From Hippopus hippopus (Eukaryota; Mollusca; Bivalvia; Cardiida; Cardiidae), in assembly GCA_946811185.2 (NCBI GenBank), contig OX328101.1, positions 29,806,122 through 29,870,121 of the forward strand: a DNA stretch of 64,000 nucleotides, read 5' to 3'. How positions within the stretch are numbered: the stretch's first letter is position 1; the number at the start of each line of letters is the position of its first letter. The notes beneath the pieces were generated by a model. That model made no database searches, was not told the DNA's origin, and worked only from the letters and a program-made list of their open reading frames with translations. This document shows, in pieces, positions 53,158 to 62,449 of this stretch. Made by a program: the position numbers and the translations under genes.

Positions 53158-53367
53158 TTAAGGATAGGGCACCCTTATGCGGATGCCTGTAACATCGCCT
53201 TTCATCGCCGAAAAACGTACGGATTCGGCTAAGACTCGGGTAATCCGTAATCGATCGGCCTATAAATACTGGTTCACCGCATCGATTACGGATTACCCGA
53301 GGCTCAGCCGAATCCGTACGATGAAAGGAGATGTTACACGAATCCCATTAGGGTGCCCTATCCTTAA
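53158..53367. mobile_element. TTAA-flanked palindromic MITE
   Basis: TTAAGGATAGGGCACCCT at the left and AGGGTGCCCTATCCTTAA at the right. Inner stems TACGGATTCGGCTAAGACTC / GGCTCAGCCGAATCCGTACG and GGGTAATCCGTAATCGAT / ATCGATTACGGATTACCC make nearly the whole element a hairpin with a 20-odd-base loop. The flanking TTAA suggests a TTAA-targeting transposase. Unrelated in sequence to families A and B. Confidence 0.85.
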
Positions 53368-54267
53368 CAGCGCTTTGATTATTGTGTTTCTATTTTAAGA
53401 CTGTTGTCGTTTTCGTCCCAATTTCGTGCGATGTTTTTGACAAGAGAATGTTTCGACATTGGGCAGATTGCTACAATTTATCATATTTACCAGCCACTTG
53501 TGTTTAAAGTACAAGTAGGGCGTTTAAATTTTGTTTGTGGTTCTGTAATATTCATACAGAATGATTGACAAGGAACAGAGAAATCGTTCGCTATTTTCGT
53601 CAAAATTTGGTTTCGCATTTTTATGACGTTCTCCTTTGTAGAGAGTATAATAGGTTTCCGCTTTGTAGTTGCGCGAGAATCAAAGCGGGGTCCAGTATTT
53701 AGAAAAAGTTCATCTTGCAGACTTACATGAAAAATATGTGGCTTATTAAAGTTTATCCTGCAACCCTGGAAGACCACATGCGGGTATATATCGCTTCTCT
53801 TACATTGTTTTCCAATACAATAAACAGCATAAAATGCAATGAGTGTATTGTTTTAAGCCATGTTACTGAGAGAAATAATCTTATACAAAAGTTTAATCTC
53901 AGACAGCCTTATAGCAGTACCCAGATCAAACAACAACAGAAACCTGCCATAGATGTTCCCGTCATGTTTTGCGTAATCATTATGATGACGGTGATAACTG
54001 CATTCTACTGCAATTAACTGATAATAGGAATCGTAGTAATAATTGTACTTATAGAATCAGTGTCCAAGTAAATCGTGGACTGAGCTTACTGTAGAAAACG
54101 CATCTTACACACGGTCATGTTCTCTGAGTAACACAAAATTACAGCAAAATATAGTCGAACTGTAACATCCTTGTATGCAATACTAAAGCTTGCGTGACCG
54201 CACGCGACGGCGACGTCGACGACGTCGCAGTCGTTCAAGTCATGCACAGAAACGCATTCACTACTCT

Positions 54268-54486
54268 TTAACTCGATACCAAACAAATCCGGTTTTTGGC
54301 GACTTCTACGAAAAAGACTTGTGAAATCATTGTAAAAAGGGGAGAAAATACTGGTAACCGGAATTTTCTCCTTTTTCCACTTTGTTTTCAAAGAGAAAGA
54401 TCATCAGTAGGAACACACTCGATTTGTCATCTTCAAATGATTAGACTAAAACATATTTCAATTTTTGTCGTCTTGCAAAAAGTTAA
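54268..54486 (-). mobile_element. Family A MITE, minus
   Basis: TTAACTCGATACCAAACAAATC to TTGTCGTCTTGCAAAAAGTTAA; hairpin ATACTGGTAACCGGAAT. Confidence 0.8.
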
Positions 54487-54554
54487 GAAATTTAGCCTTG
54501 TGTGCGATACTTATGCACTTATGCCTCTTTCTTCGGTGGATGCAGACAGGAAAC

Positions 54555-54577
54555 GGGGGACGGGGGGGGGGGGGGGA
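54555..54577 (+). repeat. G-rich run
   Basis: GGGGGACGGGGGGG-type tract, G-quadruplex candidate. Confidence 0.7.
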
Positions 54578-54654
54578 CTTTTTTATAGTATTACGCACAT
54601 TGCTTGAAACCCTGGCGGGTCCCTAGTCTGATTCAAAACTCTTTCAAGTTTATT

Positions 54655-54880
54655 CTAGGCGTTGATAATGGACCTCCCCATAGAATTTATTCCTCTCTAA
54701 CCGCTGGACATCGTTTTGACAATATTTAAATGTATATGGGAAAGCAGCCAGCGAAGTGGAACGAATACAGTGCGAAGAACTATTCACAGAACTTAACTCC
54801 CGAAAAGCCTGGATAGGTGCACTGGCCGCTGTGAAAGAGAGAGAGGGGGAGAAAGTGAGAGGGAGAGAAAGAGAGAGGTC
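54655..54880 (+). repeat. SINE followed by GA repeat
   Basis: ATATGGGAAAGCAGCCAGCG, AACTCCCGAAAAGCCTGGAT and GGTGCACTGGCCGCTGTGAA match the SINE tail; a (GA)n microsatellite follows directly, as if grown from the SINE's 3' end. Confidence 0.65.
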
Positions 54881-55123
54881 GTAGGGGTTCAAATCCGATG
54901 TCGTGGGAGATTATAAAACAAATAACATGTGTTTACTGTAACATATGTTGTGTTATGTGACCTCCCATTGATCTTCATGTTGTTTGATACCGATCCTTAC
55001 CGCCTCGAGTTAGGTTACAAAGTTGTCTATTAGTTTGTACTGAGGTAAATATAGTTATATTTCAACTCATCATCGTTATATAATGAAGCAGCTTTTTGAA
55101 ACATATAACCACCATAATTGTTG

Positions 55124-55156
55124 CCGTCGCCATCATCATCATCATCATCATCAAAG
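55124..55156. repeat. CAT microsatellite
   Basis: CATCATCATCATCATCATC run, about 30 bp. Confidence 0.85.
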
Positions 55157-55174
55157 TGGAAATGTACTGAAACC

Positions 55175-55272
55175 GGGAGCGTAGTCGCCGACTTGTGACC
55201 AAGTGTTTGCTGGTTCGAAACCCCCAGCAAGGCAGTTTTCTTTCTGACGACTGATCATAGTCATTGCCATAT
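55175..55272 (+). repeat. SINE head, plus
   Basis: GTTTGCTGGTTCGAAACCCC is a clear B box; GACGACTGATCATAGTCATTG is the start of the SINE body. Interrupted by the family B copy. Confidence 0.6.
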
Positions 55273-55273
55273 T

Positions 55274-55492
55274 TTAACCCTTGGGCTGCGAAGCGCGACT
55301 CACTGACCTTTTGTGGTAAGTATAGTTCAAGATGAGACTGCAAAGACCTGCAGTCTGAGCTTTGATCTACACTGTGCGATAAGGAAATATTTTTCTACAA
55401 AAAAAAAAAAAGAATTGGAAATAGCATTATTCAAGGTTTTATACTATCGGCTTGAAAGTTTCATTTAACTTATTAAGCAGGATAAGGGTTAG
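55274..55492 (+). mobile_element. Family B MITE, plus
   Basis: TTAACCCTTGGGCTGCGAAG to AAGCAGGATAAGGGTTA; hairpin slightly shortened (ATGAGACTGCAAAGACCTGC). Confidence 0.85.
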
Positions 55493-55692
55493 CGACCCTG
55501 AGCAAAAAAGCTTTTGAAAATATTGATGGAAAAGGAGAAAATACTGATAACCAGTACTTCCTCCCTTTCCAAAAATGTGTTCTAGATACCCCTTTAACTC
55601 CATTCCTATCGTCTGGTCAACAATATACGTATCATTTGCAAATGCTTTTAAATTGGGCTAGTCCAAAATTTTGTCCGACGGTAAAAGGTCAA
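55489..55692 (-). mobile_element. Family A MITE joined to family B, minus
   Basis: Begins at GCGACCCTGAGC, i.e. at the internal TTAACGACC of the family A right arm, directly on the family B terminal TTA. Hairpin ATACTGATAACCAGTAC; distal arm to TTTTGTCCGACGGTAAAAGG. Confidence 0.75.
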
Positions 55693-55860
55693 CTATGTAG
55701 GGAATTTTATCAATTGTGTAATAGATAAATAATGATAAAAACATGTAGAACCATATACATTTCGTAATACTGAACGAAATAATGATATGACGACGTAAGC
55801 AGTAACAATTTAGACAAAACGCACATGTAATCACGTACGTACATGTAATTATTGCTTACG

Positions 55861-56113
55861 TTTAAAACCCTTTACCACAAGACCCCGTGTTGTACCGACC
55901 CAGAGGGAGGAACCTTTTGCAAACATTGTGGGAAACGGAGAAAATGTTGGTAACCAGCATTTTTTCCTTTTTCCACATTTATTTTTTACCTTTAGAGGAC
56001 AAATTCCACCATTAGAGCCACATTTGATTTCTCGTCTGCAAATGCTTTCAACGTGGACTACTGACTTCAATAAAGATGAGTCTAAAGTTTTGTCGTTCGG
56101 TGAAAGAGTTCAA
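55861..56113 (-). mobile_element. Family A MITE, minus
   Basis: TTTAAAACCCTTTACCACAAG, hairpin ATGTTGGTAACCAGCAT, end TTGTCGTTCGGTGAAAGAGTTCA shared with the next copy. Confidence 0.8.
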
Positions 56114-56334
56114 ACCCTTTACAACAAAATCTCGTGTTTTAACGGCTCTGAAGAGGGAAGCTTTGGCAAACTTTGTGAGAAAAGGAGAAAATGTTGGTAA
56201 CCAGTATTTCTGCATTTCCTGCAATGTCTTTTAACCTTTAAAAGACACATTTCACCATTCTATCCCCATTTAATTTGTCGTCTACAAATGCTCTCAGTTT
56301 TGGATTGGCCGGAAATTTTGTCCTCTCAACGGTG
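56109..56334 (-). mobile_element. Family A MITE, tandem with the previous, minus
   Basis: CAAACCCTTTACAACAAAATC, TTTTAACGGCTCTGAAGAGG, hairpin ATGTTGGTAACCAGTAT, end TTGTCCTCTCAACGGTG. Both this and the previous copy carry ATGTTGG in the first hairpin arm, so they may be a local tandem duplication. Confidence 0.8.
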
Positions 56335-56654
56335 AAAATAATAACTCCTTGCACATAGGTAACATTCTGTGTGTGTGTGTGGACAGTGTAGGTGAAGATC
56401 AGATAAACACTTTGCTATATCTTGTTAGATATTCTGACCCAAACAGTATGGAAAATGAACAGTTTGGGGTATTTGTCGTGATCTTAAAATGTCATTAAGT
56501 TAATTTAGTGACGCACGTGTTAACCTAAGATTGACTGTTACGAAATGATGAGTCAATGTAATACATGTAATTAAAATTGCATAAAACATTTTTTGACAAA
56601 AAAAAAATAAAAACTTTACATTCAAGTAAAGTAAGCGATTCGGGATCAAATTGC

Positions 56655-57730
56655 AGTTTTTTAGCTCCACTGGCCGAAGGCCAGCGGGCTTATGTCATGG
56701 CCGTGTCCGACGTACGTCCGTCCGTGCGTTAACTTTTATTTCAAACTTCTTCTTCTCTGAAACTACCCAACCAATTTTGATGAAACTTTACAGAAATGAT
56801 CCTGCCACGGTCCTTATCAGAATTATTGGAAAGAATTTGATTCCTTCAAAAACTCTGGTTGCCATGGCAACAAAGCTGAAAAATATTGAAAATCTTTGAA
56901 AATCTTCTTGTCTGAAACCATAAGGCCCAGGGCTACCAAATTTCGCATGTAGCTTTATCTAATAGAACTTTACCAAGTTTCTTCAAATTATAGCCCTGGG
57001 GTGAAATTTGGTCCCGCCCCGGGGGTCACAAGTTTTACATTGGCTTATATAGTAAAAACTTTAGAAATCTTCCTGTACCTAGCCATAAGGCCTAGGGCTA
57101 CCAAATTTTGCATGTAGCTTTATCTAGCGGACTTCTCCCAGGGTGGCCCAAGTTATAGCCCTGGGGGTCAAATTTTGCCCCGCCCCGGGGGTCACAAGTT
57201 TTACATGGGCTTACATAGGGAAAACCTTAAAAATCTTCTCGTTCCTAGCCATAAGGCTTAAGGCTACCAAACTTTTCATGTAGCTTTATCTAGTGGGCCT
57301 CTACCAAGGGTGCCCAAATTATAGCCCTGGGGTCAAATTGGCCCAGCCCCCAGGGTCACAAGTTTTACATGGGCTTATATATTGAAAACTTTAGAAATCT
57401 TCTTGTTGCTTACCATAAGACCTAGGGCTACCAAATTTACCCTGACTCAGGGGTTTCATGTTTTACATAGTCTTCTATTACGGAAACTTTGAAAATGGTC
57501 TTGTTTACAGCCATACATTCTAGACCTGTATTATTTGGTATGGGGCTTTATCTTGTGGACCTCTACCAGAATTTAAACAAGTGTAGCTCTGGTAAAAATG
57601 GCTTTGCTCTGGGGTTGTTACTTTCTGGTGGAATTTTATAGAGAAAATTGTGTATGTTCTCAAGTTCGAATCCAGTTGGCCATGTATTATAATGTTTGGC
57701 ATGTTTTTACTCATTAGCTAGTGGAGCGAT
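56655..57730. mobile_element. Tandem-core non-autonomous element (pearl-like)
   Basis: Left flank TTAGCTCCACTGGCCGAAGG with GTCCGACGTACGTCCGTCC; then a core of about 3.3 units of about 165 bp (TAAGGC marker at 56921, 57086, 57252, 57416; each unit has GGGCTACCAAATTT, CATGTAGCTTTATCTA, TATAGCCCTGGGG and GGGTCACAAGTTTTACAT). The right end TTAGCTAGTGGAGCGATACT is followed by GGGCCACCATGGCCC. AGCTCCACT / AGTGGAGC are inverted at the two ends. A tandem core between unique flanks is the plan described for bivalve pearl elements; homology to that family is inferred, not tested. Confidence 0.7.
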
Positions 57731-57769
57731 ACTGGGCCACCATGGCCCTCTTGTATTTGTTTTGTACTG

Positions 57770-58015
57770 GAGTTTGGCGCCATTTTTTTAGCTTATCACG
57801 GCGGTCAGTGCATCTACGCATGTGTTTCCCGGCTTTCTCACACCAGTACTGACACGACTTTCTTTCCAAGCCACTGACTACTTTCTGACATGCATCAGAG
57901 ATGAGAGGCGAAAAATCGCCGGAAAGAAAAGTTTGCATTAAGCGGATATCCCACCTGCAACCACCAGGTCGCGAGTCAGATACGCTAACCACTGAGCTAC
58001 CCGGCATGGTGTCAA
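57770..58015 (-). repeat. tRNA-headed SINE, minus
   Basis: On the minus strand GCCGGGTAGCTCAGTGGTTA is an excellent A box, followed by GACTCGCGACCTGGTGG and a body with AAGTCGTGTCAGTACTGGTG and CACTGACCGCCGTGATAAGC. The head looks the most tRNA-like in the window. Confidence 0.65.
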
Positions 58016-58044
58016 ACCACTCGTACAATTTGAAAAGTATCGAT

Positions 58045-58150
58045 ATCATTATGAGTCCGACAATGTGTTACAATATGGTCTGTCAGAGTCCCAGTCGCTC
58101 GCAGAAAAAAAAGTCATTGAAAAACTACAGTTAAAGTTGCCAACATTGAA
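58045..58150. repeat. Family E fragment
   Basis: AGTCGCTCGCAGAAAAAAAAG and AGTTAAAGTTGCCAACATTG relate to the inner part of family E (20.1 and 36.8 kb). Confidence 0.45.
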
Positions 58151-58378
58151 ATGATATGAATGATATTTTGCTTGCAATTTGACTCAAATTTTACTTTTGG
58201 CCGTTAGTTGGCCTTTTAGTACGAAAAACGTTGATATTTTATTTTACCCTAAGTGGCGGGTATAAAGGCATTAAAGAACATAATATTGTATTGTTAACCA
58301 ATGTGACAAGAGGGAAAAAAAATTTAGACGAGTATAAATTGAAAACTTTTTTCAGACAACAGAGTTAATTAAGTCTTT

Positions 58379-58610
58379 ATCAAATAATTCCATGTTTCAC
58401 GACCCTGAAGGGGAAAGCTTTGGAAAGCATTGCGTGAAAAGGAGAAAATGCTGGTAAACAGCTTTTCCCATATTTCCCGACGATGTTTTTTTACCCTTTC
58501 AAAGACAAATTTCACCATGTGAGCCGGATTCAATTAGTCTAAAGCAAATGCTTTCAATTTTGAGATAAAATTAAAGGTGTGTCGTTTTGTAAAGAGTTGA
58601 CCCATTACCA
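58379..58610 (-). mobile_element. Family A MITE, minus
   Basis: TTAAGTCTTTATCAAATAATTC, hairpin ATGCTGGTAAACAGCTT, end TCGTTTTGTAAAGAGTTGA shared with the next copy. Confidence 0.8.
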
Positions 58611-58825
58611 AACAGCAAAATTTTATACTAGTCCAAATTGAAAGCATATGCAGATGACAAATTAAATGTTACTAAAATAAAAGTGCTTGTAAGTGAAAGG
58701 GTAGAAAATATTGTGTAAAAAAGAGAAAATGCTGGTTACCAGCATTTCCTTCTTTTCCCACAATGTTTTCAAAAGGCTTTTACATCGGGGTCGTTAAAAC
58801 TCGGGATAGTGTAGTAAAGATTTAA
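58607..58825 (+). mobile_element. Family A MITE, plus
   Basis: TTGACCCATTACCAAACAGC to GGGATAGTGTAGTAAAGATTTAA; clean hairpin ATGCTGGTTACCAGCAT. A shorter decayed copy follows at about 58830-58965. Confidence 0.85.
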
Positions 58826-58984
58826 ATAGGGCACAAATGATGGGATTTCTGTTTGAAATAGTGGAAAACAATGCTGAAGAAGATAACATGGTGTTAACCG
58901 GCACAATGTTTTTAAAACCCGTTTCAAGAGGTTCGCAAAAACACGGATTTATTTAGTAATGAATGATCAATCAATTGGTGTTTT

Positions 58985-59190
58985 ACGCCGCTTTCAATAT
59001 TAGTTTCAGTCCTATTAAAGCAACAGATTGCTTGCTCATGTACGTCCTAGGTGTCACCCATACCAAGCTAAAGGTCTAGACTGTTTTGTATAAGGACCTT
59101 TTCTGGAAACAAGAAAACCCAGCGCTTCCAACGCTCCAGGTTTCGAATCCTAGATCGTAAACACTTAGCCATGCAGGAACTCCGATTGTT
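58985..59190 (-). repeat. SINE, minus
   Basis: Minus-strand head GCATGGCTAAGTGTTTACGA with B box GGATTCGAAACCTGG, body AAGGTCCTTATACAAAACAG; tail TTTTACGCCGCTTTCAATAT. Confidence 0.6.
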
Positions 59191-59200
59191 TCATAAAGAA

Positions 59201-59427
59201 TTAAAACCCTTTATCAAACGACCAAATATAAGATTTGTCCAAATTGAAAGTATTTGCAGACGACAATTTCAATGTAATTAATATGATGAGATACAACCAT
59301 GGGTAGAAAACATTGTGGGAAAAGGAGAAAATACTGGTTACCAGCATTTTCTCCTTTTGCCACAATGTTTTCTAAAGTTTTCTTTCTCAGGCTCGCTAAT
59401 TCACAGGATTTCTAGGTTAAGGGTTAA
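59201..59427 (+). mobile_element. Family A MITE, plus
   Basis: TTAAAACCCTTTATCAAACG to CAGGATTTCTAGGTTAAGGGTTAA; clean hairpin (ATACTGGTTACCAGCAT). Confidence 0.85.
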
Positions 59428-59595
59428 TAAACTATCACGCCTTTCTATCATCATCAATGAGTCGATGATCCCTAACGAATAAAAATCCCACTGAATTTAT
59501 TTCCTACACTTTATTGCTATCTAATCGTGTTTTTCCTCCATTATTCAGATAGATATTGATAAATTACCCAATGTAAAACCAACGGTTGCGTTAAA

Positions 59596-59828
59596 AAATC
59601 CTTTACCTCTGAACAGGACGATAAAATTTCAGACTTGTTCGTTTTGAAACTTTGCGCCATTTGCCGATGACAAAGTAATTATAAGTAGCTCAAATGATTA
59701 TATCTGAGTTTTAAAAAAAAAAACAGTCGAAAACAAGTGACGTGCGTTTTCTCCTTTTCGCACAGTGATTTTAGTTGGTTTCTTCTTCGGGGTCATAAAA
59801 CCTCATTATCGTTTTGCAAAGGGTTAAC
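59596..59828 (+). mobile_element. Family A MITE, plus, hairpin lost
   Basis: CAGGACGATAAAATTTCAGAC, GCCGATGACAAAGTAATTAT, only the second hairpin arm (CGTTTTCTCCTTTTCGCAC), right end TATCGTTTTGCAAAGGGTTAA. Confidence 0.75.
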
Positions 59829-59967
59829 GTCTTAGGTTAAACCAACAATATCTAACTTGCTTCACGATAACGTCAAACATGGTGCATACGTTTTTAGCCA
59901 ATCAAATTACTTCAATGACAAAGTTATATTGACTTGACCTTTCATATCGCCTAGCATATTGCAATTT

Positions 59968-60140
59968 CTCAGCCGAGATCTCGGTCGGAAACGTACAGAG
60001 CTTGAAACCAAGGGGTCGCTGGTTCGAATCCCAACTCGGAAAAGAAGCCAGTGGGTTGAGAAAATTACTGTGCTAAATACTGGTAAAAGAAACTCTAGGA
60101 AAGCATGGATAGGTGTACTGGCCGCCACAATGTAACTAAA
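59968..60140 (+). repeat. tRNA-headed SINE, plus
   Basis: TTTCTCAGCCGAGATCTCGG head, strong B box GCTGGTTCGAATCCCAACTC, body AAAAGAAGCCAGTGGGTTGA, AACTCTAGGAAAGCATGGAT and GGTGTACTGGCCGCC. The best preserved common SINE here. Confidence 0.7.
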
Positions 60141-60144
60141 ACTA

Positions 60145-60297
60145 GAGCTGTCACTGAATGTGACTTTATACCCCCGCCAGCGCTTTGACAGTATATTGTA
60201 CACAGACGGACACACGGACCGACGGACGGACACACGGACAGACAGGCTGATTCCAGTATACCCCCGAAAACATTCGTTTTGCGGGGGTATAATAATG
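60145..60297. mobile_element. TATACCCCCG element with internal microsatellite
   Basis: Begins GAGCTGTCACTGAATGTGAC with TTATACCCCCGCCAG and ends in a hairpin TATACCCCCGAAAAC / GTTTTGCGGGGGTATA at 60257-60293. The interior holds a GGACACACGGACCGACGG-type repeat. Non-coding. Confidence 0.65.
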
Positions 60298-60339
60298 TGG
60301 AAAACGGCGTTAAACGTACACCATACAAGCATACCATTG

Positions 60340-60510
60340 AAGTAAATTCCCTGTGGTGGAGCGGTGGTGTTTCTACCTATCGGAATGTTCCAAGTTCGAT
60401 TCCTACCTGGAGCTCGAGTGGACCTAGCCTGGGTTCCAGTGAGGTTCAAACACGGGGCGTCCAGGCTACCAGTCCTACACTTTACCACAGAGCCAGATAG
60501 GAACTCTTAA
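60340..60510 (+). repeat. Inverted tRNA-like SINE pair
   Basis: TTCCCTGTGGTGGAGCGGTG with B box CCAAGTTCGATTCCTACC at the left; CACTTTACCACAGAGCCAG...AGGAACTC is the inverted head of the 15.2-kb SINE at the right. Two heads face each other. Confidence 0.55.
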
Positions 60511-60513
60511 GGA

Positions 60514-60742
60514 TTAACCCTTTACGACACAATCCCGACTTTTATCGACCCATAAGGAGAAGGACTTTGAAAACATAGTGGGAAAAGGAGAAAATGCTGG
60601 TAACCAGCATTTTCTCCTTTTCCTAAAATGTTTTCTACCCTATCAGGCACAAAAGTCCCAATTTGAGCTATATTTATTTTGTCTTCTGCAAATGCTTTCG
60701 ATTTGGTCAAGTCCAAAATTTTGTTGTTTGGTATAGTGTTAA
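60514..60742 (-). mobile_element. Family A MITE, near-consensus, minus
   Basis: TTAACCCTTTACGACACAATCC to TTGTTGTTTGGTATAGTGTTAA; perfect hairpin apex ATGCTGGTAACCAGCAT. Confidence 0.9.
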
Positions 60743-60878
60743 GGGTAAATGCTTTATATAAAGGATTTTCCAAAAATGATGATGTTGCATATTGTGATAA
60801 AAAAAAACACAGTCCAATAAATCAACCTCGTATGTAATACAAATAATGAATTGACAACCAGTCTCCATCAAACAACCC

Positions 60879-61109
60879 TTAACCCTTTACCAAATAATCC
60901 ATAAAAGACCCTGAGGAAGAAGGGTTTTGAAACCATTCTGAGAGGAAGGAGAAGATGCTGGAAACCAGCATTTTGTACTTTTCCTACAATATTCCATCCT
61001 GTCAAATTGTCAAATACAAAACACATCATTCGAGTCACAGTAAATTTGGCATCTGCACATGATGCCAATTTAGACAAGTCTAAAGCTTTGTTATCAGGTA
61101 AAAGGTTAA
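60879..61109 (-). mobile_element. Family A MITE, minus
   Basis: Double left end CCCTTAACCCTTTACCAAAT, hairpin ATGCTGGAAACCAGCAT, end TTGTTATCAGGTAAAAGGTTAA. Confidence 0.85.
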
Positions 61110-61239
61110 TAATATTTGTCTGCTTGCAATTATTTACTAATCCTTTTTTGTAAACAGATATCTTTAGTCAGTTTAAAAGATTTCCCTAAATCTACATTTC
61201 AATGCCGATTGGTCTTTGAATCCAACAAAACGTTAGTCA

Positions 61240-61310
61240 GTGTAGATTACAGATACAAAATTTTGGATGGCATGATCTGTGCAGTCTGATCTTGCTTATT
61301 CTTGTCTGCT
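61240..61310 (-). repeat. Family B palindrome fragment
   Basis: GTGTAGATTACAGATACAAA and GTGCAGTCTGATCTTGC; only the second arm is well kept. Confidence 0.45.
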
Positions 61311-61384
61311 AAAGTGACAAATTTCGTCCATCTTGTACTAAGAGTTTATAATTTATTTTCATTCGTAACATATTACCTCATGCG

Positions 61385-61582
61385 TTTGCACAACCCTGCA
61401 AAAAAAAAAGCTTTGAAAAACACTGTTAAAAAAGAAGGAAATGTAGATAACCAGCATTTTCTCCTTTTCCCACAATGTTTTCTACCTTTTCAAAAAGTAA
61501 AAGCAATTATTTGAGTCAGATCTAATTGGTCATTGGCAAAAACTTTTCAATATGGATGAATCTAAAATTTTGTTGTCTTTTA
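61385..61582 (-). mobile_element. Family A MITE ending at a family B copy, minus
   Basis: AAAACACTGTTAAAAAAGAAGG with intact second hairpin arm; distal arm to ATTTTGTTGTCTTTTAA, where the family B copy begins on the same TTAA. Confidence 0.75.
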
Positions 61583-61788
61583 ATCTTATCCTGCTCAATA
61601 AGTTATATGAAACTTTATAGCCGATAGTACAAACCTGAAAAATGCTATTCCAAAGTTATTTTTTGAAAAAAAAAAATCTCCTTATACGACAGTGTAGATC
61701 CAAGATTAGACTGCACATTCTGTACAGTCTGATCTTGATCTACACTGTCCACAAAAAGTCAGTGAGTCACACTTAGCCTAAGGGTTAA
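61579..61788 (-). mobile_element. Family B MITE, full length, minus
   Basis: TTAATCTTATCCTGCTCAAT to CTTAGCCTAAGGGTTAA; hairpin ATCCAAGATTAGACTGCACA with complement. Confidence 0.85.
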
Positions 61789-62086
61789 GAAAATAAGTAC
61801 AATTTGTGTAGCAGTTAATGGACAGTGTACATGAAGAGTTGACAGCATAGATATGTGCCCAAAGTAACTTTATTTATCTGGCGTTGTCTAGCCATTGCAA
61901 AAACCAAACCAACATGATGGTTTATTGAAAGATATAATTATACTTAGAAACCACACATGTACTATGTCAAATATGAACAAAAAGAAAATTATACAATGTT
62001 AAATTAAAATGATTAATGGTTCAATAAAAAAGCATGTAAAACATGAAACATGCTAACCATATCCTGAATACAGACATATTACAGTT

Positions 62087-62316
62087 TTAACTCTTTATCC
62101 AATCCATTTAATTCCAGATTTGAATGACCCAGAATATAAAGGCTTTAGAAAACATTGTGGAAAAAGGACAAAAATGCTGGTAACCAGCATATTTTCCTTT
62201 TCTCACAATCTTTCCTAGCAACTTTTGATACAAATCCTCACAATTTAGTCACATTTGTCATCTGCAAATGCCTTCTATTTGGACTCGTCTAGAATATGAT
62301 CATCGGGTAAAAAGTT
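62087..62316 (-). mobile_element. Family A MITE, minus
   Basis: TTAACTCTTTATCCAATCCATTT, hairpin ATGCTGGTAACCAGCAT (one inserted A in the stem), end GATCATCGGGTAAAAAGTTAA. Confidence 0.85.
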
Positions 62317-62379
62317 AAATGAATACTTTATTGGTTTTCAAATCTTAAAGAGCGAAGTCAAAACTGCAGGTTGCTTCTG

Positions 62380-62442
62380 TGAACAGTGTAGATTAAAATC
62401 AGATTGCACTGAATAAGCAGTCTTATCTTAGATCTACAAATT
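62380..62442. repeat. Family B palindrome core
   Basis: GTGTAGATTAAAATCAGATT with AGTCTTATCTTAGATCTAC. Confidence 0.5.
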
Positions 62443-62449
62443 TTTAAGT

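Noticed and set aside
53487..54017. Opposing frames of 96 and 100 codons in a repeat-free patch
   Set aside because: A hydrophobic C-terminal stretch exists on the plus strand, but there is no motif, no splice evidence and both strands are equally open.
56651..56899. 82-codon plus-strand frame
   Set aside because: It lies wholly in the flank of the tandem-core element and has no recognisable protein motif.
57970..58012. Possible minus-strand tRNA gene
   Set aside because: The A box is good, but acceptor and anticodon stems do not close and a SINE body follows.
59907..60488. 193-codon minus-strand frame
   Set aside because: It covers two SINEs and the TATACCCCCG element; the frame is open by chance across GC-rich repeat DNA.
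6289..62316. CRISPR-like array reading of the regularly recurring hairpins
   Set aside because: Spacing is irregular, units are transposon-like with inverted ends and TTAA targets, orientations are mixed, and the DNA is eukaryotic.
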